Shown piece after piece: positions 56,310-64,000 of a stretch of 64,000 bases of DNA. The stretch is from Mesorhizobium sp. M9A.F.Ca.ET.002.03.1.2 (GTDB lineage: Bacteria > Pseudomonadota > Alphaproteobacteria > Rhizobiales > Rhizobiaceae). Made by a program: the position numbers and the translations under genes. The notes beneath the pieces are model-generated. The model ran no database searches. It was not told the origin of the DNA and saw nothing but the letters and a program-made list of their open reading frames with translations. Each line of letters opens with the position of its first letter. Within the stretch, counting starts at the first letter, position 1. The stretch covers positions 2,287,001-2,351,000 of the forward strand of contig NZ_CP034443.1 in the NCBI RefSeq assembly GCF_003952365.1, written 5' to 3'.

Positions 56310-57305
56310 ATGACGGTTTTGGTGACAGGCGGTGCCGGCTATATCGGCAGTCACATGGTCTGGGAGCTGCTGGATGCTGGCGACAGTGTTGTCGTTCTCG
56401 ACCGGCTTTCGACCGGTTTCGAATGGGCGGTGGCGCCCGAGGCGAAGCTGGTCGTCGGCGATGTCGCCGACAAGGAGCTGGTCGGTTCGATCATCCGCGA
56501 CAATCATGTCGACGCGATCATCCATTTCGCCGGCTCCATCGTGGTTCCCGAATCGGTTGCCGACCCGCTCGGCTATTACGAGAACAACACCTGCAAGACG
56601 CGCACGCTGATCGAAACCGCGGTGCGCGAAGGCGTGCCCAATTTCATCTTTTCTTCGACCGCCGCCGTCTATGGCGGCGCTGGGCTGGAGCCGGTGCGCG
56701 AGGATGCCCGCCTTGCACCGGAATCGCCCTACGGCCTGTCCAAGCTGATGAGCGAATGGATGCTGCGCGACGCCGCAACCGCCTATGGCTTGCGCTATAC
56801 GGCGCTGCGCTACTTCAACGTCGCCGGCGCCGACCCGAAGGGCCGCACCGGTCAGTCGACGCCGGGCGCCACGCATCTGATCAAGGTCGCCAGCGAGACG
56901 GCGCTCGGCAAGCGCCCCTTCATGCAGGTGTTCGGCACCGACTATCCGACACCCGACGGCACCTGCATGCGCGACTACATCCATGTCAGCGACCTGGCGG
57001 CGGCGCATCGGCTGGCGCTGGAGCGGCTGCGCGCCGGCGGAGCAAGCCTCGTTGCCAATTGCGGCTACAGCCACGGCTATTCGGTGCTCGAGGTGATCGA
57101 CAGCGTGCGCCGCGTCTTCGGCGATGATTTCGAGGTGCGGATGGGCGAGCGCCGTCCAGGCGACGCCGCGGCGGTAGTCGCCAATTCGGAGCTGGCGCGC
57201 CGCGAGCTCGGCTGGACCCCGCAACGCGACGACCTCGACCTGATCGTCGCCGACGCGCTGGCCTGGGAGCGCATCCTGACCGGTAAGAATTCAGCGCGGA
57301 GCTGA
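56310..57305 (+). CDS. galE: UDP-glucose 4-epimerase
   Basis: 331 residues. Extended SDR with GxxGxxG in [17 protein letters not shown] at residues 6-22, SSTAAVYGG with the catalytic Ser/Thr, and YGLSK (YxxxK) near residues 141-145. [37 protein letters not shown] are GalE-specific. It interconverts UDP-glucose and UDP-galactose and supplies surface polysaccharide (also called exoB in rhizobia). Confidence 0.96.
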   Translation: MTVLVTGGAGYIGSHMVWELLDAGDSVVVLDRLSTGFEWAVAPEAKLVVGDVADKELVGSIIRDNHVDAIIHFAGSIVVPESVADPLGYYENNTCKTRTLIETAVREGVPNFIFSSTAAVYGGAGLEPVREDARLAPESPYGLSKLMSEWMLRDAATAYGLRYTALRYFNVAGADPKGRTGQSTPGATHLIKVASETALGKRPFMQVFGTDYPTPDGTCMRDYIHVSDLAAAHRLALERLRAGGASLVANCGYSHGYSVLEVIDSVRRVFGDDFEVRMGERRPGDAAAVVANSELARRELGWTPQRDDLDLIVADALAWERILTGKNSARS

Positions 57306-57410
57306 GGCCAAGTTCTTAGGCTCGAAAGCCCCGCACAGAAGCGCTATTGAAGGAACTGCGCGGCGAAGCGTGAACGCATTTGGCCGCGTGTGACCTTTTG
57401 GGGGGGCGGC

Positions 57411-58661
57411 ATGAGAATATTGGTGCTCGGAGCCGGTGTCGTCGGCACGGCAGCCGCCTATTATCTGGCCAGCGATGGCCACGAGGTCACGGTGATCGAG
57501 CGCCATCCGATGGCGGCGTGCGGCACCAGCCAGTCGAATGCCGGCCTGGTGTCGCCGGGCGACGCCACCGCCTGGGCTTCGCCCGCCGCATTGAGGACAT
57601 TCCTGCGCGCGCTCTACAATCACGATCTCGGCATCAAGGTGCGGCTGCGCTTCGATCCTTATTTCTTCGCCTGGAGCTTGCGCTTCCTGCGCCAATGCAC
57701 GCATGCGCGTTTGCGCGCCAACACCGACATCAAGCTGCGCCTGGCGCTCTATTCGCGCGACTGCATCAACGCCATCTCCGCCGACACCGGCATTCACTAT
57801 GACGAGCGCAAGAAGGGCATCCTCTATTTCTTTCGCTCGCAGCAGAGTCTTGATACCGGCACCGACAATTACCGCTATCTTGCCCAACACGGTCTGCCGA
57901 TCGAGATCGTCGGCCGCGACCGGCTGGTCGAACTCGAGCCCGGCCTTGCCGGAGCCAGGGACAAAATAGCCGGCGGCGTCTATTCGCCGATCGACCAGAC
58001 CGGCGACTCCAACCAGTTCACCCGGAACCTCGCTGCCTATGCCGCCGAGAAACTCGGTGTTCGGTTTCTCTACGGTACGACGGTCGAAGGCCTCGACATC
58101 GAAGGCGACCGGGTGCGCGCGGTGACGACCTCGGCCGGCCCGATAGCCGGCGACGCCGTGGTCATCTCGATGGGGCCGGAAAGCGGCCTGCTCGGCCGCC
58201 GCTACGCCATCGATCTGCCGGTCTATCCGGTCAAGGGCTACACCGCGACGGTGCCGCTGGAGGACGACAGCAAGGGGCCGACCATGGGCGGCGCCGACGA
58301 GGATCAACTGATCGCCTATTCGCGGCTCGGCAACCGGCTGCGGCTCGCGTCGACCGCCGAATTCACCGGTTTCGACCGCACCCACAAGCCGAGCGATTTC
58401 GCCGCTATGTTCAGGACCGGCAAGGAGCTTTTTCCCGGCGCCTTCGATGAGAGCAAGGCCGAGCTCTGGGCCGGTCTGCGGCCGATGATGCCGAACTCGG
58501 TGCCGGTCATCGGCCAGGCACGCTACAGAAACCTCTATCTCGACACCGGCCACGGTCATGTCGGCTGGACCATGGCCTGCGGCTCGGGAAAATTCCTCGC
58601 CGATGTGGTCGCCGGCCGCAAGCCGGACATCGATCCGCAAGGGCTGGTCTACAGGGGCTAA
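57411..58661 (+). CDS. dadA: D-amino-acid dehydrogenase (DadA-like FAD oxidoreductase)
   Basis: 416 residues from ATG 57411 after a GGGGGG ribosome site. The FAD-binding motif GAGVVGTAAAYYLASDGHEVTVIERH lies at residues 7-32. NAGLVSPGDATAWASP and the C-terminal GHGHVGWTMACGSGKFLADVVAGRKPDID match the DadA small-subunit family. It deaminates D-amino acids and passes electrons to quinone. It ends one base before the racemase-arginase-like fusion gene, so the two are coupled. D-Ala is the best-known substrate, but the partner suggests a basic amino acid. Confidence 0.9.
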   Translation: MRILVLGAGVVGTAAAYYLASDGHEVTVIERHPMAACGTSQSNAGLVSPGDATAWASPAALRTFLRALYNHDLGIKVRLRFDPYFFAWSLRFLRQCTHARLRANTDIKLRLALYSRDCINAISADTGIHYDERKKGILYFFRSQQSLDTGTDNYRYLAQHGLPIEIVGRDRLVELEPGLAGARDKIAGGVYSPIDQTGDSNQFTRNLAAYAAEKLGVRFLYGTTVEGLDIEGDRVRAVTTSAGPIAGDAVVISMGPESGLLGRRYAIDLPVYPVKGYTATVPLEDDSKGPTMGGADEDQLIAYSRLGNRLRLASTAEFTGFDRTHKPSDFAAMFRTGKELFPGAFDESKAELWAGLRPMMPNSVPVIGQARYRNLYLDTGHGHVGWTMACGSGKFLADVVAGRKPDIDPQGLVYRG

Positions 58662-58662
58662 A

Positions 58663-60489
58663 ATGTCGGGACCGCAAGTCGCCATCGACCTTGGCCGCAT
58701 CGAGCGCAATGCGCGCACGATCGTCGAACGCTGTGCCCTGTCCGGCATCAAGGTCTTCGGTGTCACCAAGGGCACTTGCGGCATGCCCCAAGTGGCGCGC
58801 GCCATGCTGCGCGGCGGCGTCGCCGGCATTGCCGAATCGCGCTTCGAAAACATCCGCCGGCTGCGCGACAGCGGCATCACCGCCCCGATCATGCTGCTGC
58901 GCAGCCCGCCGATGGCGCGCATCGAGGAGGTGGTGCGCACCGTCGACATCAGCCTGCAATCCGAACTCGCCACCATCCGAGAGCTATCGCGCATCGCCGA
59001 ACGCATGGGCCGCGTCCATGACATCTTGCTGATGATCGATCTCGGCGACCTCAGGGAGGGTATCTGGCCGAACGATCTCGTGCCGACTGTCGAGCAGATC
59101 CTGGCGCTCAAGGGCGTGCGCATCGCCGGCATCGGCACCAATCTCGGCTGCTTCGGCGCCATCATGCCGACGGAAGAAAATCTCGGGCAACTCGTCGCCC
59201 ATGCCTACAAGACCGAGCGGCTTTCCGGCGCAAGGCTCGACTGGATCTCGGGCGGAGCGTCGTCGTCGCTGACGCTGCTGCTCGAAGGCAGGCTGCCCGC
59301 CGGCATCAACAATCTGCGCGTCGGTGAGGCGATCCTGCAGGGTGGCGTCGAGACCTTCCGCGAGACGCCGTGGGCTGAACTCGAGCCCGACGCCTGCCGG
59401 CTGACCAGCGAACTCATCGAGGTCAAGCTGAAGCCGTCGCGGCCGATCGGCCAATCCGGCTACGACGCGTTCGGCAACCAGCCGGTGTTTCCCGACGAGG
59501 GCGACAGGTTGCGCGCCATCGCCAATATCGGCCGCGAGGACGTGCTGGTCGAAGGGCTCATTCCGATCGCCAAGGGCGTGCGGGTGCTGGGCGCCTCCAG
59601 CGACCATCTGCTGCTCGACGTGCACGACGCCGATCCGCCGCCCGCCGTCGGCGACCGCGTCGCCTTCCGCATGAGCTATGGCGCCATGCTGCTGGCGATG
59701 ACCTCGGAATATGTCGAAAAGGCCCCGATGCATGACGTCGAGGATTTTTCCGGCCGCAAGATGGTGTCGATATCGGCCGAACCGGCCGCCGCCGGCATCC
59801 TCGCCAGGGAGGCGACCGGCGCCCGGCTGGAGGCGATGAATTTCGACGTCGTCGAACTGGCCGATATCGAGCGGCCACCCTCCGGCCTGATCCGGCTCAC
59901 CGCCGGGAGCGACCGGCGCATCGCCCACAAGGCGCTGACAGCGACCGCGCGGGCCACACACTCCTTCGGCCTGATCTGGATCGATTCCATCGCAGCACTC
60001 ATGCCGGAAGGCGAAGACAGCATCGATCTGCCGGAAGGCTCGGTGCTGGCGCGTGCGCTCGGCCTCGACCACAAGCCCGGCGCCTTGCTGCCGCAGCTGT
60101 CGCCGGAAAACGTCGTCATCGTTGGGCTGCGCCATGCCGATCCGGCCGAGGTGCGGGTGCTGAAGGATTCGCGCGTCACAGCCTTCACCATGACCGACAT
60201 CGACGCCATGGGCATGCGCGACCTGATGCACGAGGCGATCCGCATCGCCACCTCCGGCACGCAGGGCTTCCATGTCAGCTATTCCCCTGATGTGACCGAA
60301 TTCGCCGGCTGGGCGGCTGGTTCCGGCGGCCTCACGGTGCGCGAAACGCATCAGGCGATGGAGGCTATCGCGCTCTCCGGCGGGCTATTGTCGATGGACG
60401 TCTCCGGCCTGACGTCAGGTTTCGAACCGCGATTGGCGACGGAAACGGTCAATTTCGTCATGTCGGCTTTTGGTAAGCGGATTTTGTAG
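58663..60489 (+). CDS. Ornithine/alanine-racemase-type enzyme fused to a degenerate arginase domain
   Basis: 608 residues from ATG 58663 (MSGPQVAIDLGRIERNARTIVERC). Residues 1-370 are a PLP fold-type III racemase of the ornithine-racemase group (COG3457): VFGVTKGTCGMPQVA with the PLP lysine near 36, GIAESRFENIRRLR, IDLGDLREGIWP, GTNLGCFGAI, ISGGASSSL. Residues about 395-608 follow arginase closely (SPENVVIVGLRHADPAEVRVLKD, GGLTVRETHQAMEAIALSGG, ending SAFGKRIL). However, key arginase metal ligands are changed: GGDHS reads GSDRR near 415-420, DAHxD reads DSIAA near 441-445, and the SxDxD motif reads SYSPD near 539-543. It therefore lacks four of six ligands and is probably not a hydrolase. I infer a basic-amino-acid racemase with a binding or regulatory arginase-like domain, working with the upstream dehydrogenase. 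Confidence 0.85.
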   Translation: MSGPQVAIDLGRIERNARTIVERCALSGIKVFGVTKGTCGMPQVARAMLRGGVAGIAESRFENIRRLRDSGITAPIMLLRSPPMARIEEVVRTVDISLQSELATIRELSRIAERMGRVHDILLMIDLGDLREGIWPNDLVPTVEQILALKGVRIAGIGTNLGCFGAIMPTEENLGQLVAHAYKTERLSGARLDWISGGASSSLTLLLEGRLPAGINNLRVGEAILQGGVETFRETPWAELEPDACRLTSELIEVKLKPSRPIGQSGYDAFGNQPVFPDEGDRLRAIANIGREDVLVEGLIPIAKGVRVLGASSDHLLLDVHDADPPPAVGDRVAFRMSYGAMLLAMTSEYVEKAPMHDVEDFSGRKMVSISAEPAAAGILAREATGARLEAMNFDVVELADIERPPSGLIRLTAGSDRRIAHKALTATARATHSFGLIWIDSIAALMPEGEDSIDLPEGSVLARALGLDHKPGALLPQLSPENVVIVGLRHADPAEVRVLKDSRVTAFTMTDIDAMGMRDLMHEAIRIATSGTQGFHVSYSPDVTEFAGWAAGSGGLTVRETHQAMEAIALSGGLLSMDVSGLTSGFEPRLATETVNFVMSAFGKRIL

Positions 60490-61860
60490 TCAGCGACACG
60501 CGTCGACTGCCGCACGCCACGAGCGCGCATAGTCCGCCCAGGCTGGCTCAATCGGCGGTTCGATCCTGTCGCCTTTGCCTTGGATCGTTCTTTGGTGCGA
60601 CGCCAGCAAGGCGGCGCCGATGCTGGTGCCGGTCGCGGCCTCGGACGCAACGACGGCGCGCGCCGTTGCTGCCGCCAGCATCTGCGTGAAAAGCCGGTTG
60701 CGGGCGAACGGGCCCTCGACGATGGCAGGACCATCGGCGCCGATCAGTTCGAGGCTGGTCGCCGTCATCAGCGCCAGGTAGAAAGAGACAGCGGCAAAGC
60801 GCTGGCCGTTGCTCAAGCCTCCGGCGTTGAGCCATGCGGCGGTGTGGTGCGCAAACGGCCCCGAACCCTGTTGCGTTGCCGGCAGCAGCAGAGCTGTCCT
60901 GGTGAACACCGCCTCCACATCCTCTCCGGTCCAGTCTTGCGACTGGCCTTGCGTCAGCAGCGAAAACTCACGGCCGCCCATGAAGCGCGCCGATGGCACC
61001 GGATCGCCGAGCGCATTGACATTAACCAGCGTGTCGCGCGCCGCGTCGAGCGCGACCGTGTTGCCGCTGACGGCCATCGACACCACCCAGGTGCCGGTCG
61101 AGACGACGGCGAAGGGCGGTCTGTCGGACAGGAGATGCGGCAGCAGCGATGCGTTGGAATCGTGCAGGCCGCAAAACACCGGCGTTTGCGGGTCGAGACC
61201 GGTTCGTGCAGCAAGGGCGGGCAGGATTAGGCCCAGGCGATCCTTCGCCGGCCGCACCGGCGCCATCAGGCGGCGCCATTCCATTTTGTCGACCAGCGAC
61301 GAAAAATCCGCCTTCCACGGGTTCCACAGGTCCGTGTGGCAGCCAAGCGAAGTCACCTCGTTGGCGGCGACGCCGGTCAGGCGCAAGGTCCAGTATTGCG
61401 GATACATCAGGATCGCGGCGGCCCTGGCGAAATCCGCCGGAAACCGCTTCTGCTGCCAGAAGAGCTGCGCGCCGAGATTGAGGCCGACCGGCAGGCGCGG
61501 CGAGCCCGTCTCGGCGAAGGCCGGGCGGATCGCGTCATAGTCCTCGGCAACGGCGTCTGGCCCGGTGAATTCATAGTCGAGCACTGGCAGCGCCAATTTG
61601 CCGGCCGCGTCAACCAGCACGCCCGTCGCGCCGTGGGTGGTGATCGATATCGCACCGATGCGCTGGTCGCGGTTGATCGCTGCGAGGCTGTCGAGGATGA
61701 ACGACCATAGAAGCTCGACGTCGTGGTGCGGGTAGGGGCCGTCGGCAACGGGCGCGTTCGCCACGCGGCGCAGCGCGACTTCGCGCATCTCGGCGAGATC
61801 GACCAGCGCCACCTTGGCATTGGTCTTGCCGATATCGATGACGGCGACGTGGCGGGTCAT
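60490..61860 (-). CDS. rhaK: Rhamnulokinase-like FGGY carbohydrate kinase (RhaK)
   Basis: 456 residues from ATG 61860 ([22 protein letters not shown]). FGGY/ASKHA signatures include the N-terminal phosphate loop [25 protein letters not shown] and the later [16 protein letters not shown] and [11 protein letters not shown]. The last-gene position after rhaPQU matches the rhizobial rhamnose operon, where RhaK is a sugar kinase also needed for transport. The start overlaps rhaU by ATGA. Confidence 0.9.
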   Translation of the reverse strand: MTRHVAVIDIGKTNAKVALVDLAEMREVALRRVANAPVADGPYPHHDVELLWSFILDSLAAINRDQRIGAISITTHGATGVLVDAAGKLALPVLDYEFTGPDAVAEDYDAIRPAFAETGSPRLPVGLNLGAQLFWQQKRFPADFARAAAILMYPQYWTLRLTGVAANEVTSLGCHTDLWNPWKADFSSLVDKMEWRRLMAPVRPAKDRLGLILPALAARTGLDPQTPVFCGLHDSNASLLPHLLSDRPPFAVVSTGTWVVSMAVSGNTVALDAARDTLVNVNALGDPVPSARFMGGREFSLLTQGQSQDWTGEDVEAVFTRTALLLPATQQGSGPFAHHTAAWLNAGGLSNGQRFAAVSFYLALMTATSLELIGADGPAIVEGPFARNRLFTQMLAAATARAVVASEAATGTSIGAALLASHQRTIQGKGDRIEPPIEPAWADYARSWRAAVDACR

Positions 61861-62174
61861 TCCATATGGAACATTGTTTCCAGCGGCACCGCCACCGGCT
61901 CGTTGTTCGGTTCCGTCTCCATGATGTCGGCCATCTCGGCCCACCAGCGCTGCATCACCGGGTGCTTCGGTAATTCGTCCATGCCATGGCCGTCACGCCG
62001 CCACAGCACGCCGAACAAGGTGTTAGTCTCCTCGTCGAGATGGATCGAATAGTCGGAAACGCCGGCCTGTTTGAGCAGCGCCACCAGCGACGGCCAGATC
62101 TCGTCATGGCGCCTTTTGTATTCGGCCTTCATGCCCGGATTGAGCTTCATCTTGAACGCGTATTTCTCGGGCAT
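61857..62174 (-). CDS. rhaU: L-rhamnose mutarotase (RhaU)
   Basis: 105 residues from ATG 62174 ([30 protein letters not shown]). The ferredoxin-like dimer fold with His in RRHDEIWP, Tyr in [16 protein letters not shown] and the aromatic [15 protein letters not shown] motif is the RhaM/RhaU family. It interconverts rhamnose anomers. It is coupled to rhaQ (TGATG) and rhaK (ATGA). Confidence 0.95.
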   Translation of the reverse strand: MPEKYAFKMKLNPGMKAEYKRRHDEIWPSLVALLKQAGVSDYSIHLDEETNTLFGVLWRRDGHGMDELPKHPVMQRWWAEMADIMETEPNNEPVAVPLETMFHME

Positions 62175-63175
62175 CAGGTGAAGCGCTCCCTTCGCACGCG
62201 CCGCCACAGGATGGGCAACGCGATGACGATGATGAGCAACAGGCCGATGAAGATCGACATGACGATGCCGGGCACGTTGAGCAGTCCCAAGCCAAAAGTC
62301 ACCAGCCCCATGATGAAAGCGGCGAGCACCACGCCCAGAATGCTGCCGGCGCCGCCCAGGATGCTGACGCCGCCGAGCACGACCATGGTGATGACCTCCA
62401 GTTCGTAGCCTTGCGCGATCGACGGCCGTGTCGAGCCGAGCCGCGAGGTGATCAGCACCGAAGCGATGCCTGCCATCAGCCCGGTCAGGCAGAATAGGAT
62501 GAATTTGATGCGGCCGACACGCACGCCGGAAAACTGCGCCGCGACCGGGTTGTTGCCGATGGCGAATATGCGGCGGCCGAAGCTCGTCTGGTGCAGAAGG
62601 AACCAGTAGATGACCGCCGCGACGAGGAACAGCGCCAGTTCGAACGACACCACCCACCAGACATAGCCCTGGCCGAAGAAGGCGAAGCTCGAGGGATAAC
62701 CCTTGTAGGCCCGGTCGCCGAGGACGATGAAGGCGATGCCGCGAAACAGGCTCATCGTGCCGATGGTGACGACGATCGACGGCAGGCCCAGCCTGGTGAC
62801 GAGCAGCCCGTTGAAGGCGCCGCAGCCCAGCCCGACCAGGATGCCGATCGCCACCAGCACCGGCGTGCCGGCGCCGGCCTGCACCGCCATGCCCATAATC
62901 GTCGAAGCCAGCGCAATGATGGCGGCGACCGACAGATCGATCTCGCCGGAAATGATCAGCAGCGCCATGGCGAGCGCGATCAGCGCCTTTTCGGTGAAGT
63001 TGAAGGTCAGGTCCGACAGCGACCACGCGTCGAGGAAATAGGGCGAGGCGAAGCTGTTGACGGCAAAGATGGCGACCGCCACGGCGACCAGCAGCGCCTC
63101 CCAGGAGAAGATCGCCGAGCTGAGCGGGTTGTCGAGCCGGTCGGGAATGTGGCGTGGTGCAGGGGTGTCGGTCAT
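62174..63175 (-). CDS. rhaQ: Rhamnose ABC transporter permease (RhaQ)
   Basis: 333 residues from ATG 63175 ([17 protein letters not shown]). RbsC-type permease with about ten membrane segments ([22 protein letters not shown] and [22 protein letters not shown]). It pairs with the adjacent permease to form a heteromeric channel. Overlaps rhaP by 4 bases and rhaU by one. Confidence 0.92.
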   Translation of the reverse strand: MTDTPAPRHIPDRLDNPLSSAIFSWEALLVAVAVAIFAVNSFASPYFLDAWSLSDLTFNFTEKALIALAMALLIISGEIDLSVAAIIALASTIMGMAVQAGAGTPVLVAIGILVGLGCGAFNGLLVTRLGLPSIVVTIGTMSLFRGIAFIVLGDRAYKGYPSSFAFFGQGYVWWVVSFELALFLVAAVIYWFLLHQTSFGRRIFAIGNNPVAAQFSGVRVGRIKFILFCLTGLMAGIASVLITSRLGSTRPSIAQGYELEVITMVVLGGVSILGGAGSILGVVLAAFIMGLVTFGLGLLNVPGIVMSIFIGLLLIIVIALPILWRRVRRERFT

Positions 63176-64000
63176 GCCGCTTCCGCCTTCTTCAGGATGA
63201 TGCGGCCCTGCCGGCGTTCGCCGCGCGCGTTGAGCACCACGGCAAGAATGATGGCGCTGCCCGAAATCGCCATCTGCCAGAACGGCGAGATGTTGATCAC
63301 CGGCAGGGCATTGGAGATGATGCCGAGGAACAGCGCGCCGAGCACCGCTCCGCCGACCGAGCCGATGCCGCCGGCGATCGAGATGCCGCCGATGACGCAG
63401 GCGGCGATGATGTTGAGCTCGTAGCCATTGGCGACCTCGACCGAGGCGATGACGTAGCGCGAGATCCAGAGATAGCCGCAGAGACCGGCGGTCATTCCCG
63501 AGATGCAGAAGACGATGAACTTGGTGCGGCGGACATCGATGCCGGCATAGACCGATGCGGTCGGATTGACACCGATGGCGTAGATCGAACGGCCGAGCGC
63601 GGTGCGCGTCATCAAGAGGAAGAACAGCGCGATGACCAGTATGGCGATCCATGACAGCACCGGAATGCCGAGGAAAGCGGCGCGCTGCAGGCCGATGAAC
63701 TCAGGGCTCATCTGATCGGCATTGACCCAGGCGCCGCCTGATATGACGAAGGTGGCACCGCGGTAGATGGTGAGCGTGCCGAGCGTCACCACGATCGACG
63801 GGATGTTCAGCCGCCACACCAGCAGGCCGTTGATCGCGCCGAGCACCAAGCCGACCAGAAGTGCGATGACGATCAGCAGCGGGATCGGGATTGCCGGATG
63901 TGCGGCGTTCAGCATCGCCACCACCATGCCGGTGAAGCAGAGGTTGGACGCCATCGACAGGTCGATCGAGCGGGTCAGGATCACCGCCATCTGCCCCAGC
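63172..64000 (-). CDS. rhaP: Rhamnose ABC transporter permease (RhaP), partial at the right edge
   Basis: The frame enters from the right edge, so the N-terminus is missing; about 275 residues are visible. RbsC-type motifs are [43 protein letters not shown] and [26 protein letters not shown]. Together with rhaQ, rhaU and rhaK the order equals the rhizobial rhaSTPQUK transport operon, whose first genes (binding protein and ATPase) should lie just outside. Confidence 0.9.
   Translation of the reverse strand, partial: LGQMAVILTRSIDLSMASNLCFTGMVVAMLNAAHPAIPIPLLIVIALLVGLVLGAINGLLVWRLNIPSIVVTLGTLTIYRGATFVISGGAWVNADQMSPEFIGLQRAAFLGIPVLSWIAILVIALFFLLMTRTALGRSIYAIGVNPTASVYAGIDVRRTKFIVFCISGMTAGLCGYLWISRYVIASVEVANGYELNIIAACVIGGISIAGGIGSVGGAVLGALFLGIISNALPVINISPFWQMAISGSAIILAVVLNARGERRQGRIILKKAEAA

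Noticed and set aside
56043..57224. N-terminal extension of the hemA open frame
   Set aside because: The frame runs antisense through galE and the FNR box; ALA synthase homology begins at the ATG at 56042.

Overview
The window looks like a chromosomal segment of a Rhizobiales alphaproteobacterium, most probably Mesorhizobium or a close relative. The clues are uniformly high GC, a GcrA cell-cycle regulator, a class I lysyl-tRNA synthetase, an ALA synthase (HemA), a SAM-II riboswitch before metZ, a gbpR-chvE-gguABC sugar locus in the Agrobacterium order, a rhaPQUK rhamnose operon in the Rhizobium order, and several short palindromic intergenic repeats of a rhizobial kind. This assignment is by family recall; no search was run. 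I see no prophage, transposase, CRISPR array or rRNA operon.

Layout. 1-1377: TauE-type exporter with its TIGR02186 partner. 1569-5495: a large PodJ-like envelope and polarity protein. 5846-13406: a MerR regulator and a four-gene acyl-CoA oxidation operon (two acyl-CoA dehydrogenases, thiolase, FadJ-like), both carrying LiuR-like operators. 13504-17188: LexA-like S24 regulator, anchored thermonuclease, class I LysRS, TerB-like protein. 17202-20595: orphan amino-acid binding protein ending in a 24-bp tandem repeat, then a LuxR/LuxI quorum-sensing pair with a crotonase gene. 20664-25020: PPK2, PhoR, PhoU and CorA, a phosphate and metal block without pst genes. 25103-29631: GcrA, ArgD, ArgF, Hsp33, ApaG. 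29855-33543: GT21 lipid glycosyltransferase, MetZ behind a SAM-II riboswitch, two-domain dCTP deaminase. 33635-41061: polar amino-acid binding protein and the chvE/ggu locus with its LysR regulator. 41066-41139: tRNA-Gly(CCC). 41200-47876: acyltransferase, small membrane proteins, HDAC-like deacetylase, MATE pump, PyrD, DUF952. 48045-53429: secreted coiled-coil protein, NarL-type response regulator, a transporter-histidine kinase hybrid, MscL. 53541-57305: aminotransferase, HemA with a perfect FNR/FixK box upstream, GalE. 57411-60489: D-amino-acid dehydrogenase coupled to a racemase fused to an arginase-like domain. 60490-64000: rhamnose operon rhaPQUK, cut by the window edge.

The most unusual item is the fusion at 58663-60489: an ornithine/alanine-racemase-type PLP domain joined to a domain that follows arginase closely but has lost four of its six metal ligands. 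It sits one base after a DadA-like dehydrogenase gene. The second is the luxR-luxI-crotonase cassette, where the crotonase looks like an isomerase and a perfect 14-bp palindrome lies before luxI. The third is the matched set of MerR operators linking merR and the fatty-acid operon.
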